From assembly GCF_029223285.1 (NCBI RefSeq), contig NZ_JARHUJ010000004.1:789035-853034 (forward strand): a stretch of 64,000 nucleotides of DNA, read 5' to 3'. Source of the DNA: Paraflavitalea sp. CAU 1676 (GTDB lineage: Bacteria > Bacteroidota > Bacteroidia > Chitinophagales > Chitinophagaceae). The position numbers were made by a program, and so were the translations under genes. Under the pieces are notes generated by a model. That model had not been told where the DNA came from, did not search any database, and saw nothing but the letters and a program-made list of their open reading frames with translations. Numbering within the stretch: the stretch's first letter is position 1; each line of letters opens with the position of its first letter. Below are positions 25,115-34,893 of the stretch, piece by piece.

Positions 25115-26068
25115 TTACTTCTTGCCCGCTTTGGGTTTGGCCGGGGCCTTCTTCTTGGGATAGCTTCCTTCAAAGAAACATTTGATGTCGCGGTAACTGC
25201 CGCATCCGCCTGTTTCTTTGATCACCACCCGGTTGGCGCTGAAAGTAAACTCGATGGTACAGGGATTGCCGCTTTCCTGGAAAACAGCTACAGAAGCCGA
25301 AACGAAACGGGCAACACCTTTTACTTCTCCGCGGCAGTCGCTCTTTTCGAAATGTATGAACACCAGGGGCTCACTGGCACGCTTTCCGTCACGAACGGCA
25401 ATGAAGTTCTTTTTATCCTTTACGTAGTCCCCCGAAAACTTGTTCTTGATTGGCAGTGTATCGATCGGGTTAATGACATTCTCGATGATCTCTTCATTGG
25501 GCTCCGTAAGGATCAGTGTGAATTCGTTGGCGCCGCTATTATAGATATACACATTCCGCTTGAAAGTAGTCTCGTTATTGGCCCGTTTTTTCTCGTAGTA
25601 AGTAGTGATCTGGAATTTACGGTCGAGCATACCGTACGTGGAAGAATATTGATCAAAGCCCTGCTTTACCAATGGCATCATCTTCAGGAATTCATTGTCT
25701 TTGTTAAAGCAGGCTAAATATCCGACGCGTTTAGCGCCCGTAGTGGCTTTGATGAAAAGGTAGGTTTCCTTGCCATCCTCCTGGGTGCGGCCCAGCGGGA
25801 ATAATTTGGGCGTAACGCCTTTGCCAAAGTCAGCCTGGATCAGGCTATCGGGAATAAATTGCTTGAATATCTTGTAACCTATCTGCAGCGAATCGGTCGA
25901 TTTCTTCAACAAAGTAGTATCGGCAATACGGATGGGGAGTGGTGACTCGGGAAAAAACTCAATGAATTCTTTTACCGTAACGGTTTCATCATCCTGCAGG
26001 GACGTTTTCTTTCCTTTACAGGCAACGATCAACAGGAAAACGGGTAGCAAGAGAAAGTAAGACTTCAT
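25115..26068 (-). CDS. lipoprotein of unknown function
   Basis: The 317-residue protein has a lipoprotein signal with lipobox LIVAC (Cys17). The body is beta-rich without a recognised domain; four Cys residues occur late in the protein (KSDCRG, NPCTIEF, GGCGSY, IKCFF). The tail is Lys/Pro/Ala-rich. It is divergent from the mntR gene across about 120 bp that contain the MntR-type operator, so it might share that control. Function unknown. Confidence 0.8.
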   Translation of the reverse strand: MKSYFLLLPVFLLIVACKGKKTSLQDDETVTVKEFIEFFPESPLPIRIADTTLLKKSTDSLQIGYKIFKQFIPDSLIQADFGKGVTPKLFPLGRTQEDGKETYLFIKATTGAKRVGYLACFNKDNEFLKMMPLVKQGFDQYSSTYGMLDRKFQITTYYEKKRANNETTFKRNVYIYNSGANEFTLILTEPNEEIIENVINPIDTLPIKNKFSGDYVKDKKNFIAVRDGKRASEPLVFIHFEKSDCRGEVKGVARFVSASVAVFQESGNPCTIEFTFSANRVVIKETGGCGSYRDIKCFFEGSYPKKKAPAKPKAGKK

Positions 26069-26152
26069 AATCCGGGTTAAATCATTCGCGGTTAAAAGTA
26101 GTACATCCCTCTCACTCCTTGAAAATATTGTGTTTTTATATTCGTTATTTAA

Positions 26153-26170
26153 TTTTAGATTTGTCTAAAA
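26153..26170. promoter_or_regulatory. DtxR/MntR-type operator
   Basis: TTTTAGA and TCTAAAA flank a 4-bp centre in an 18-bp near-perfect palindrome, 21 bp before the mntR start. A further half-site (AATTTAGATTT) follows at 26174-26184. The shape and site fit autoregulation by the DtxR-family protein encoded next to it. Confidence 0.75.
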
Positions 26171-26191
26171 TAAAATTTAGATTTATAGGAA

Positions 26192-26866
26192 ATGACCGCG
26201 GCTCCGAAATACTCCAGCAGTACCGAAAATTACCTGAAAGCCATCTTCCACCTGCAGAAAAGCGATGGCATAGTGACCACCAACGACGTAGCCAATGAAT
26301 TGCAAACGCGGCCGGCCTCGGTGACCGATATGCTCAAAAAGCTGAAAGCGCAGAAACTTCTCCTGTACGAGAAATACAAGGGCTTCAAATTGAGCAATGA
26401 AGGCCGGAAGGTTGCCCTCCAGATCATCCGCAAACACCGCCTGTGGGAATTCTTTCTGGTGGAAAAGCTGAATTTCGGGTGGGATGAAGTGCATGAGATC
26501 GCAGAAGAGCTCGAACACATCAGCAGCAAAAAATTGATCGATCGCCTCGACGAATACCTCGGTTTCCCCAAATCGGATCCGCATGGAGATCCTATCCCCG
26601 ATAGTAACGGAAAATTCACCCTGCCCAAGCAGGTCGACCTCCTCAACCTGCCACTTAATAAGGTGGCAGAGGTGTCAAGCATTGGCGACCAAAGTGCCGA
26701 AATGCTCGAACTGCTCGGACATAAAGGCATTGCCCTCGGAACTAAGGTAGAGGTCAAGAAGAAGTTTGCCTTCGACAACTCTCTCGAACTAAAATTTAAA
26801 AACCAATTGATCGTTACGGTGAGCGAGCACGTGGCCAAAAATGTGTTTGTAAAGTATGATGAATAG
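26192..26866 (+). CDS. mntR: DtxR/MntR-family metal-dependent repressor
   Basis: The 224-residue protein has an N-terminal winged helix (about 1-65; TNDVANELQTRPASVTDMLKKL), a helical metal-binding and dimerisation domain (about 66-145; RKHRLWEFFLVEKLNFGWDEVHEIAEELEH) and a FeoA/SH3-like C-terminal domain (about 150-224). Such repressors bind DNA when loaded with Mn or Fe. A palindromic operator precedes the gene, and the stop overlaps the start of the Nramp gene by 11 bp, so the pair forms one operon in which the repressor should shut off metal uptake. Confidence 0.94.
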   Translation: MTAAPKYSSSTENYLKAIFHLQKSDGIVTTNDVANELQTRPASVTDMLKKLKAQKLLLYEKYKGFKLSNEGRKVALQIIRKHRLWEFFLVEKLNFGWDEVHEIAEELEHISSKKLIDRLDEYLGFPKSDPHGDPIPDSNGKFTLPKQVDLLNLPLNKVAEVSSIGDQSAEMLELLGHKGIALGTKVEVKKKFAFDNSLELKFKNQLIVTVSEHVAKNVFVKYDE

Positions 26867-28736
26867 ATTAAAACACGAACAGTCTCTCAGCGAAGTACAT
26901 GAATCGATAGATGTCAATACTAAAGGGACCAAGTGGAAAAGAGTGCTCGCTTTCTTCGGACCAGCCTATCTCGTCAGTGTAGGCTATATGGATCCCGGAA
27001 ACTGGGCTACCGATCTCGCGGGAGGTAGTAAGTTCGGTTACGCACTCATCTGGGTGCTGCTGATGAGCAATATCATGGCGCTCCTCCTGCAAAGCCTTTC
27101 GGCCCGCCTGGGCATCGTTCGCGGGCGCGATCTCGCGCAGGCCAACCGGGAAACCTATCCCAAAACCATCAACTTCTTTTTATACATACTGGCCGAAGTG
27201 GCCATCGCCGCCACCGACCTGGCCGAAGTACTGGGTATGGCCATCGGAATACATTTGCTTACAGATATACCTATTATCTGGGGCGTGGCCATCACAGTAT
27301 TGGATACTATCTTGCTGCTCTACCTGCAGCGCCTGGGTATTCGTAAGATGGAAGCCTTCATCATCGGTCTTGTGGCAGTGGTAGGACTTTCCTTTTTTGT
27401 AGAGATCCTCCTCGTAAAGCCCGACCTGCGGGAGGTTTCCACCGGTTTCGTACCTACTTTACCTAATAATGAAGCGCTGTACATTGCTATCGGCATTATT
27501 GGAGCCACCGTCATGCCGCATAACCTGTACCTCCACTCAGCACTCGTACAAACACGTAAAATAGACAGAACGAGACAGGGGATTAAACAAGCCTTGAAAT
27601 GGAGTTTTGTCGACTCGGCCATTGCCCTCAACATAGCCTTTCTGGTCAATGCAGCCATACTCGTACTGGCAGCCACTGCATTTTTTAAGAATGGCCTCAT
27701 GGTTGATGAGATCAAGAATGCTCACCAGCTCCTTTCGGGCGTGTTGGGTTCTAAAGTGGCACCTGTATTATTCGCTATCGCCCTGATCGCAGCCGGACAA
27801 AGCTCTACCGTAACCGGTACCCTTGCCGGCCAGATCGTAATGGAAGGTTACCTGCGCCTGCGCATCAATCCATGGATCAGGAGGCTATTGACGCGCTTGC
27901 TGGCCATTGTACCCGCCATTATCGTAATCTATATATTCGGCGACAAGGAGGTCGATTTCCTGCTCATCCTCAGCCAGGTGATCCTGAGCATGCAATTGGG
28001 ATTTGCAGTGATACCGCTGATTCACTTTGTAAGTGATAAAAAGACCATGGGACCCTTTGCCATTAAACCGATAGTACAGGCCGCCGCCTGGTTGATCGCA
28101 GCTGTACTGGTATACCTGAACATCAAAATGGTGCTTGCCGAAGCAGGCACTGTGTTTGACCAGCCTGGTAATAATTTATGGAAGACGATCATCGTGGTGG
28201 CAGGCATCCTGTTCCTGGTGCTCCTCGCCTTTACCATATTCTATCCCCTTGTTAGTAAACGGCCAAAGCCAGTGTCGATACAAATGCACCCCGATGTCGA
28301 TGCATTGAAGCCATTGATAGTGCCTACCTATAGAAAAATAGCCGTTGCGCTGGAGTTTGGCGAACATGATTCGGCCATACTGGCCCATGCTATCGGGCAG
28401 GGTAAAAATGAATCGGAATACGTACTCATCCACATTGTAGAAAGTGCCTCCGCCAGGTTGCTGGGGCAGGAGAGTGACGATTTCGAAACCCGGGCCGATG
28501 ATGAGCGGTTGCAGTTCTACATTCGGCAACTCTCCGAACGAGGGTTTTCCACGACCGGGCATCTTGGCTTCCGTCATCGTGCCAAAGAGATCGTGCGCCT
28601 GGTAAAGGAAAACAATGCCGATATGCTGGTAATAGGGGCACACCGCCATACTGGGGTAAAGGATTGGCTCTATGGGGAAACGATCAATTCTGTGCGGCAT
28701 GAATTGACCATTCCTGTATTGGTGGTAAACCTATAA
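26856..28736 (+). CDS. mntH: Nramp-family Mn2+/Fe2+ transporter with C-terminal UspA domain
   Basis: The 626-residue protein (start ATG 26856, alternative 26859) has an Nramp core of about 11 helices (residues 30-480). The metal-binding motifs are present: DPGNWATD in helix 1 and VMPHNLYLHS in helix 6. Residues about 490-626 form a universal-stress-protein domain (VALEFGEHDSAILAHAI, NADMLVIGAHRHTGVKDWLYG, SVRHELTIPVLVV), which binds nucleotide in many UspA proteins. Coupling to the overlapping mntR implies metal-repressed proton-driven Mn or Fe uptake. The fusion may regulate transport; that is inference. Confidence 0.94.
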   Translation: MMNRLKHEQSLSEVHESIDVNTKGTKWKRVLAFFGPAYLVSVGYMDPGNWATDLAGGSKFGYALIWVLLMSNIMALLLQSLSARLGIVRGRDLAQANRETYPKTINFFLYILAEVAIAATDLAEVLGMAIGIHLLTDIPIIWGVAITVLDTILLLYLQRLGIRKMEAFIIGLVAVVGLSFFVEILLVKPDLREVSTGFVPTLPNNEALYIAIGIIGATVMPHNLYLHSALVQTRKIDRTRQGIKQALKWSFVDSAIALNIAFLVNAAILVLAATAFFKNGLMVDEIKNAHQLLSGVLGSKVAPVLFAIALIAAGQSSTVTGTLAGQIVMEGYLRLRINPWIRRLLTRLLAIVPAIIVIYIFGDKEVDFLLILSQVILSMQLGFAVIPLIHFVSDKKTMGPFAIKPIVQAAAWLIAAVLVYLNIKMVLAEAGTVFDQPGNNLWKTIIVVAGILFLVLLAFTIFYPLVSKRPKPVSIQMHPDVDALKPLIVPTYRKIAVALEFGEHDSAILAHAIGQGKNESEYVLIHIVESASARLLGQESDDFETRADDERLQFYIRQLSERGFSTTGHLGFRHRAKEIVRLVKENNADMLVIGAHRHTGVKDWLYGETINSVRHELTIPVLVVNL

Positions 28737-28749
28737 GCGTGAAATCAAA

Positions 28750-29496
28750 CTATTGCATACTTAAACCGCAATTGATATCTATGTTCTCTCCCGTCATGGA
28801 TAGTTGTTTTAACAGGTAGGAAACGAGATCGGCAATTTCGCGGGGCTCACTCATCTTTCGCAAAGGAACGCCTTGCACCGCTACTTCATAGGCTTTTTCC
28901 CGGCTGGTCGACATATAGGCCGCGATCTCATCCAACGCCTGATCGGCCATCGCCGTTGCGACCCATCCCGGACTGATACCGTTTACCAGGATGCGGTGAC
29001 TGGCCCATTCAACAGCCCAGGAACGGATAAGGCCATTGAGGCCTGCTTTGGAGGCACAAAGCGCCTGGTATCCGGGCATTCCCACCTTCGACATCGCAGA
29101 AGAGATAACAATAATGTGCTTGTAGTTCGCTTGCGAAGCCTGAATGGCTGGCAAAAAACTATGCACGAAATTATAGGTACCCGTCAGGTTGGTAGTAACC
29201 ACATCATCCCAACGGTCCTGTTCACCCCATTGGTTGGAGCCTCCAACACCCGAACAGGCAATGAGGCCGTCGATGGCGGCACCGTTCAATTGCCCGGCGG
29301 CTGCCTGTAAGGAGCTCCTGTTTCGAATGTCAGCAATCAACACGCGGTGATTCTTACCTGGTAGGTCCTGTAGAGTGGCCTGTAAATTGGCAGCATTCCT
29401 GCCCAACAAAATAAGGGAATGTCCTTCTGAATCTATTTGATGTGCAACACATTTGCCGATGCCGCTGCCGGCACCACTGACGAGATAGGTATTCAT
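28750..29496 (-). CDS. short-chain dehydrogenase/reductase family protein with altered active site
   Basis: The 248-residue protein has the SDR cofactor motif GAGSGIG (residues 8-14), the IACSGVGG segment in place of NNAG, and a C-terminal NCGLSMQ end. Ser133 of the catalytic triad is present, and Lys150 lies in CASKAG, but the position four before it, normally Tyr, is Leu146; the nearest Tyr is 143. Activity is therefore uncertain. Only 13 bp separate its 3' end from the convergent Nramp gene. It is not clearly linked to neighbours. Confidence 0.88.
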   Translation of the reverse strand: MNTYLVSGAGSGIGKCVAHQIDSEGHSLILLGRNAANLQATLQDLPGKNHRVLIADIRNRSSLQAAAGQLNGAAIDGLIACSGVGGSNQWGEQDRWDDVVTTNLTGTYNFVHSFLPAIQASQANYKHIIVISSAMSKVGMPGYQALCASKAGLNGLIRSWAVEWASHRILVNGISPGWVATAMADQALDEIAAYMSTSREKAYEVAVQGVPLRKMSEPREIADLVSYLLKQLSMTGENIDINCGLSMQ

Positions 29497-29598
29497 AACA
29501 AGCTGGATTATACGTTGGTGTTACGTAAATATAACTTGCCGGGAATGGCTTGATGCCCCAACTTGTATGAATTGTGTAATTACAGCGGTGATAAAGCC

Positions 29599-30783
29599 TT
29601 AAATAGCTGCAGGTTGTTGTTGATTTACCCCCGTCGGCGAAACACCACTTGCTTTTTTGGATTTGGCCGCAGAACCGGATTGCTTCTTTTTGCGTCCCCA
29701 CCAGATCATAAAACCTGTGATAGGTAACGAAGCGGCGATCAGGCTGGCGAAAAAGGCCAGGAATTTACCTGTCAATCCCAATACCGCGCCCGTATGGATA
29801 TCGTAGTTCATACGATAGATCTTATCGGCCGTAGTGGCCTGGTTGATCCTGCCCCAGATATGATTGGCGGGCACCTCTTGCAGTGTATATTGATCGTAGA
29901 AGCGATAGTCTGTTTGCCAGTAGGTATTCTTGTCTGCGTTGAGAGCTGCCTCGATGGTGCTTGTATCACTGGCCGGAAAATGCATTTCCAGCGATCCTCC
30001 TGCTACTTGTTCCTGTTTCAATTGGTTCCATAGTGCATCTACAGGCTGCTGGTAAGCGCTGACCTTGGTGGTATCCGATAAAGGCTCTGTGTATACGATC
30101 GATTTCTCGCCGCCGATCGCCCAGTAGGCACCTTTCGCAAACCACTGGAAGCCCCACACCAGGCCGGTGAGGGCAATAAAGATCACTACCCAGGTCATAT
30201 AAAAGCCGAATACATTATGCAGGTCGTAGTTAACCCTCCGCCAGCGTGCATTCCATTTTACTGAAAAGCGCTGCTTGCGGGCGGCCTTATTCCTGGGCCA
30301 CCAAAGTACGATACCCGTAATCATCATCACCACAAAAACGAGCGTTGCAGTGGCCACAACTGGTTGACCTATAGTAGGAGGGAGCCACAGGTAGAAATGG
30401 CCATCCAGGATCCAGCGGAAGAAGTCGTCATTCATGTCCTTCGCCTTCAATACCTGCCCTGTGTAAGGGTTGATGTACACGATATAATAATACTCTACCG
30501 GTTCGAAAGCGTAAAAAGAGACCCTGGCTGCATCAGTGCGGTCTGCATAACCCACACTATGAATATGCTTACCGGGTAGTTCCTTTTCAGCAATGGCCCG
30601 TAGCGTGGATGGGGCCAGGTAAGGTTTGTCCGATGCTTCGACAAAACGGTAAGGTTGTGTCATATTCTGGATCTCCTCCTGGAACGCATAAATGCAACCT
30701 GTAAGGGAAATGATCACCACGAGCAGGCCACTCGTGAGTCCCAGCCAAAGATGAACCTTACCAATGATTTTCTTTATAGACAT
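29599..30783 (-). CDS. PepSY-associated membrane protein
   Basis: The 394-residue protein has the PepSY_TM layout: helix 1 at about 13-35 (HLWLGLTSGLLVVIISLTG), a periplasmic PepSY-like region (SVGYADRTDAARVSFY...INPYTGQVL), further helices at about 140-165, 190-215 and 340-365, and His residues at helix ends (DGHFYLW, DLHNVFG). Relatives are often next to TonB-dependent siderophore receptors and act in iron or haem reduction/uptake. No receptor gene is adjacent here, so the role is open. The tail is Lys/Ser/Gln-rich. Confidence 0.9.
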   Translation of the reverse strand: MSIKKIIGKVHLWLGLTSGLLVVIISLTGCIYAFQEEIQNMTQPYRFVEASDKPYLAPSTLRAIAEKELPGKHIHSVGYADRTDAARVSFYAFEPVEYYYIVYINPYTGQVLKAKDMNDDFFRWILDGHFYLWLPPTIGQPVVATATLVFVVMMITGIVLWWPRNKAARKQRFSVKWNARWRRVNYDLHNVFGFYMTWVVIFIALTGLVWGFQWFAKGAYWAIGGEKSIVYTEPLSDTTKVSAYQQPVDALWNQLKQEQVAGGSLEMHFPASDTSTIEAALNADKNTYWQTDYRFYDQYTLQEVPANHIWGRINQATTADKIYRMNYDIHTGAVLGLTGKFLAFFASLIAASLPITGFMIWWGRKKKQSGSAAKSKKASGVSPTGVNQQQPAAI

Positions 30784-31072
30784 CGACGCAACTTATTGAC
30801 CTTGAACAATACCCAAACCCGTAAAGCACCACAACCGGAAGTGCCTTACGGGCGGGGCCGTAAAAAAAGGACGGTTTAACAGTAACTAAAGTTTTTCGGT
30901 TTCAGGCTACAAAAATCCTATTCCTGCATCAAAATGGTTTATGTAATCGGGAAAAGATGGTTACGCAAGCGGGAAAGGCTGATTTTCAGGGCTAAGCGTA
31001 CGCCCCATCCAGTTAATTCGCCGGGGCAATAGGGCAAAAGTCAAGGCAAGGGGCTTCCCCCTGAATCCAAAG
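30784..31072. other. intergenic stretch upstream of the PepSY gene
   Basis: No gene seen. A short hairpin (TTACGG/CCGTAA around GCGGGG, 30846-30863) lies 63 bp upstream of the PepSY start; I cannot assign it. Confidence 0.45.
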
Positions 31073-31101
31073 AAAAAACGCTCCCCTTGCGGAGAGCGTT
31101 T
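31073..31101 (-). terminator. Rho-independent terminator of nrdBA
   Basis: On the minus strand ACGCTCTCCG and its partner around CAA form a stem followed by TTTTTTC, 25 bp after the nrdA stop. Confidence 0.88.
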
Positions 31102-31125
31102 GTATAGTTTTTGAGATAGATCTCA

Positions 31126-33513
31126 TTAAGCGCTGCAGGTTACACAACCTTCCTGCATGGTGCAGGTGGCGCCTACCGGGATGACATCTTCGCTGCCCTC
31201 TACCACTTTCAGGGAGTGGTTGTCGGTGAGCGGCTCGGTCATTTTGCCACCTTGCTTTTCTACCGTGAACTGTACAGCCTGTGAAGCAGCCTTCGTACGC
31301 AGGTAGTACATGCCCGTTTTAAGGCCTTTCTTCCAGCCGTAGAAGTGCATAGAAGTCAGTTTGCCGGTAGTGGGGGTGTCTACAAACAGGTTCAGCGATT
31401 GAGACTGGCAGATATAAGCGCCGCGGTCAGCAGCCATATCGATCAGCGTACGCTGTTTGATCTCCCAAACAGTTTTGTAGATTTCCTTGATATAATCAGG
31501 AATACCCTCGATCTTTTGAACAGAACCATTGTGAGCGATGATCTTGTTCTTCATGTCATCGTTCCACAGGTTCAGGTCTACCAGATCTTTCAGCAGGTGC
31601 TTGTTGACAACCACAAATTCACCACTCAATACGCGACGTACATAAATGTTGGAAGTATATGGCTCGAAACACTCGTTGTTACCCAAAACCTGCGAGGTGG
31701 AAGCGGTAGGCATGGGGGCCACCAGCAGAGAGTTGCGCACACCATACTTCACTACTTCATCCTTCAGACGGTACCAATCCCAGCGAAGGGTTGGCTCAGC
31801 GCCCCAGAGGTCAAACTGGAACTGGCCTTTGGAGGTAGGTGAACCGGCAAATGTTTCATACGGGCCATCCACTTTTGCCAGGTCTTTACTGGCGGTCATG
31901 GCGGCAAAATAGATCGTTTCAAAGATCTCTTTATTCAGTTGCTTGGCTTCTTCGCTTTCGAACGGAAGACGCAACAGGATAAAGGTATCTGCCAAACCCT
32001 GTACACCCAGCCCGATAGGACGGTGGCGCATGTTGGAAGTCTTTGCTTCTTCCACAGGGTAGTAGTTATAATCGATGATCTTGTTCAGGTTCTTAGTAGC
32101 CTCGTAGGTTACTTCATACAGCTTCTGGTGGTCAAACTGGCCGTCGATCACAAAGCGGGGCAACGCCAGCGATGCGAGGTTACATACAGCCACTTCGTTC
32201 TCTGAAGTGTATTCGAGGATCTCAGTACACAGGTTGCTGCTCTTGATGGTACCCAGGTTCTGCTGGTTCGATTTGCGGTTAGCAGAATCTTTATACAACA
32301 GGTAAGGTGTACCGGTTTCGATCTGCGCATCCAGGATGGCGAACCAGAGATCCTGAGCCTTTACCGTTCTGCGGGCCCTTCCTTCTGTTTCATATTGCTC
32401 ATACAGCTTTTCAAACTCTTCACCCCAGCACTCATGCAAACCGGGTGCTTCATGAGGGCAGAACAAACTCCACTGGCCATCGCTTTCAACCCTTTTCATG
32501 AACAGGTCGGGTATCCAGAGGGCATAGAACAAATCTCTTGCACGCATTTCTTCCTTACCATGGTTCTTGCGGAGATCGAGGAACTCGAAAACATCGGCAT
32601 GCCAGGGCTCCAGGTAGATGGCAAAGGCGCCTTTGCGCTTACCACCACCCTGATCCACATAACGGGCCGTGTCATTGAATACGCGCAACATCGGGATGAT
32701 ACCATTGCTGGTGCCATTGGTGCCTCCGATATAGCTGCCGGTTGCACGGATGCCATGGATAGAAAGACCAATACCGCCGGCGCTTTGCGAGATCTTCGCA
32801 GTTTGCTTCAGGGTATCATAAATACCGTCGATGCTATCCTCCTTCATGGTCAACAGGAAGCAGCTGCTCATTTGAGGCTTGGGGGTTCCTGCATTGAAGA
32901 GGGTAGGCGTAGCATGCGTGAACCAACGTTCGGTCATCATGTGATAGGTCTTGATGGCGCTTTCGATATCTTCTTTATGGATACCGATGGCCACACGCAT
33001 GTACATATGTTGTGGACGCTCTACGATCTTACCATCTACTTTCAGCAGGTAAGATTTTTCCAGCGTCTTGAAACCGAAATAGTCGAAGCTGTAATCGCGG
33101 TCGTAAATGATGGTAGAGTCGAGCAGTTCGTGGTGTTGCTGAATGATCTCCCATACATCATCGGCTACCAGTGGGGCAGCTTTACCAGCTTTGCTGTCTT
33201 TGCATTCGAACAACAGCTTCATGGTGGCGCTGAAGCTCTTGAGCGTGTTTTTATGTAAGTTACTCACCGCAATACGGCTGGCCAGCAGCGCATAGTCGGG
33301 GTGTTTCACCGTGAGCGAGGCTGCTGTTTCCGCAGCCAGGTTGTCCAGTTCGGTAGTAGTCACACCATCATACAATCCCTCAATAACTTTCTTCGCAACA
33401 TCGATGGAATTCACGAAACGCCTGTCGAGCCCATAGCATAATTTCTCAATGCGGGCCGTGATCTTGTCAAACTTGACAGACTCCTTTTTGCCGTTTCTTT
33501 TTATTACAAACAT
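31126..33513 (-). CDS. nrdA: class Ia ribonucleoside-diphosphate reductase, alpha subunit
   Basis: The 795-residue protein reduces ribonucleotides to deoxyribonucleotides. The N-terminal ATP cone (about 1-90, [17 protein letters not shown]) allows allosteric control of overall activity. Active-site motifs are present: [26 protein letters not shown], and a C-terminal Cys pair (GCVTCSA) for re-reduction by thioredoxin. The sequence is close to the eukaryote-like class Ia type ([20 protein letters not shown]). It lies 44 bp after nrdB; both are downstream of a cobalamin riboswitch. Confidence 0.97.
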   Translation of the reverse strand: MFVIKRNGKKESVKFDKITARIEKLCYGLDRRFVNSIDVAKKVIEGLYDGVTTTELDNLAAETAASLTVKHPDYALLASRIAVSNLHKNTLKSFSATMKLLFECKDSKAGKAAPLVADDVWEIIQQHHELLDSTIIYDRDYSFDYFGFKTLEKSYLLKVDGKIVERPQHMYMRVAIGIHKEDIESAIKTYHMMTERWFTHATPTLFNAGTPKPQMSSCFLLTMKEDSIDGIYDTLKQTAKISQSAGGIGLSIHGIRATGSYIGGTNGTSNGIIPMLRVFNDTARYVDQGGGKRKGAFAIYLEPWHADVFEFLDLRKNHGKEEMRARDLFYALWIPDLFMKRVESDGQWSLFCPHEAPGLHECWGEEFEKLYEQYETEGRARRTVKAQDLWFAILDAQIETGTPYLLYKDSANRKSNQQNLGTIKSSNLCTEILEYTSENEVAVCNLASLALPRFVIDGQFDHQKLYEVTYEATKNLNKIIDYNYYPVEEAKTSNMRHRPIGLGVQGLADTFILLRLPFESEEAKQLNKEIFETIYFAAMTASKDLAKVDGPYETFAGSPTSKGQFQFDLWGAEPTLRWDWYRLKDEVVKYGVRNSLLVAPMPTASTSQVLGNNECFEPYTSNIYVRRVLSGEFVVVNKHLLKDLVDLNLWNDDMKNKIIAHNGSVQKIEGIPDYIKEIYKTVWEIKQRTLIDMAADRGAYICQSQSLNLFVDTPTTGKLTSMHFYGWKKGLKTGMYYLRTKAASQAVQFTVEKQGGKMTEPLTDNHSLKVVEGSEDVIPVGATCTMQEGCVTCSA

Positions 33514-33557
33514 GGGTTAGTAGTATTTATGATGAGTAATTGGTGTCTGTTATTCGA

Positions 33558-34529
33558 CTAAAAATCTTCTTCGAGTGTGAAACTTTGGCTTTCCTTGCTG
33601 CCCATTACACCACTTTTCTGGTAATCGCCCACCCGCTTTTCGAAGAAGTTGGTTTTACCTTCCAGAGAGATCATTTCCATGAAATCAAAGGGATTGGTGC
33701 TGTTGAACATTTTGGGATAACCCAGTTCGCTCAGCCAACGGTCGGCCACAAACTCGATGTATTGCTGCATCAGCTTGGCATTCATCCCGATCAGGTCAAC
33801 AGGCAAAGCCTCGGTAATGAACTCTTTTTCGATCTTCACAGCATCGCCAATGATGGCATACACTTCTTCCTGGGTCATCTTTTTGTTCAGCATGCTGTAC
33901 AGCAAACAGGCAAATTCACAATGCAGACCCTCGTCACGGCTGATGAGCTCATTACTGAAGGTCAGGCCGGGCATCAAACCACGCTTTTTCAGCCAGAAGA
34001 TGGAGCAGAAGCTACCACTGAAGAAGATACCTTCAACAGCTGCAAAAGCAACCAGCCTTTCGGCGAAAGAGCCGTTCTCGATCCAGCGCAAAGCCCATTC
34101 GGCTTTTTTCTTAACAGCCGGTACAGTATCGATAGCGTGGAAAAGACGGTGCTTTTCCTGGGGATCCTTAACATAGGAGTCGATCAGCAGCGCATAGGTT
34201 TCGGAATGGATATTTTCCATCATGATCTGGAAACCATAGAAACAACGTGCTTCGGGCAATTGCACTTCACTCATGAAGTTTACTGCCAGGTTCTCGTTCA
34301 CTATACCATCACTCGCCGCAAAAAAAGCCAGTACGTGCGAAATAAAATGACGCTCTCCATCGTTTAAGCTTGCCCAGTCCTTCATGTCGCCGCTCAGGTC
34401 GATCTCTTCTGCGGTCCAGAAACTGGCTTCATGCTTCTTGTACATTTCCCAAACCCGGGGATAGTTGATCGGCAGGATCACAAAGCGGTCTTTGTTTTCC
34501 TGCAGTAATATTTCGTTTTCGTTACTCAT
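33558..34529 (-). CDS. nrdB: class Ia ribonucleoside-diphosphate reductase, beta subunit
   Basis: The 323-residue subunit holds the di-iron centre and tyrosyl radical. Ligands and radical are visible: Asp74 in [10 protein letters not shown], Glu105 and His108 in ENIHSETY, with Tyr112 as the radical residue, and later EGIFFSGSF and DEGLHCEF. These motifs are close to those of eukaryotic R2 ([14 protein letters not shown]). It is the first gene of nrdBA, with a 5' leader of over 300 nt containing the cobalamin riboswitch. Confidence 0.97.
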   Translation of the reverse strand: MSNENEILLQENKDRFVILPINYPRVWEMYKKHEASFWTAEEIDLSGDMKDWASLNDGERHFISHVLAFFAASDGIVNENLAVNFMSEVQLPEARCFYGFQIMMENIHSETYALLIDSYVKDPQEKHRLFHAIDTVPAVKKKAEWALRWIENGSFAERLVAFAAVEGIFFSGSFCSIFWLKKRGLMPGLTFSNELISRDEGLHCEFACLLYSMLNKKMTQEEVYAIIGDAVKIEKEFITEALPVDLIGMNAKLMQQYIEFVADRWLSELGYPKMFNSTNPFDFMEMISLEGKTNFFEKRVGDYQKSGVMGSKESQSFTLEEDF

Positions 34530-34714
34530 GGTATATTTTTAGAACCGTTTGGTTAATATGGCGACGACAATGCCCCTCCAATAGAAATATCCTTCCATGG
34601 ATGGAACCAGAAATCACCCGTTACAAAAGGGAACAACACATTACCAGGCCACCACACCAACCAAAGGGGTAGAGGTATAGTGAAGAGGCCATATTAGCCG
34701 TGCGATTACCTTTT

Positions 34715-34855
34715 ATGCGAAGGTGTGCACGCATCGTCTGGCAGGTGTCTGACTTTTTGCCGGTTCCGGCAATCACAGTTGCGCAACAGTCCATGAATTT
34801 CACATGGTTCCCTATTAAGTCTACCTAAACTATTGATTATTAGCAGTGTAAGATA
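34715..34855 (-). promoter_or_regulatory. cobalamin (B12) riboswitch upstream of nrdBA
   Basis: On the minus strand the order of conserved blocks matches the AdoCbl aptamer: GGTAGACTTAATAGGGAA (34809-34826), then a P4-like hairpin (CCATG...CATGG with GTGAAAT), then GCGCAACTGTG near 34774-34784, a GCCGG/CCGGC hairpin, and the B12 box AGTCAGACACCTGCC at 34740-34754. Outer ends are approximate. In known cases cobalamin binding lowers expression of the downstream genes; here the target is the B12-independent reductase. About 190 nt separate the B12 box from nrdB and could hold the expression platform. Confidence 0.9.
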
Positions 34856-34862
34856 GACGCCG

Positions 34863-34893
34863 ATACGATACTTTGTAAAAGAGCGAATACAAA
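34863..34893 (-). promoter_or_regulatory. candidate promoter of the riboswitch-nrdBA transcript
   Basis: On the minus strand TTTG (34893-34890) stands 19 bp before TATCGTAT (34870-34863), giving the Bacteroidota -33/-7 spacing with an imperfect -7 box. It lies just upstream of the riboswitch. Confidence 0.4.

Noticed and set aside
32395..33258. 287-codon frame antisense to nrdA
   Set aside because: Shadow of the nrdA coding strand, which is certain.
34621..34803. 60-codon minus-strand frame upstream of nrdB
   Set aside because: It lies over the cobalamin riboswitch (B12 box and core) and has no protein resemblance.
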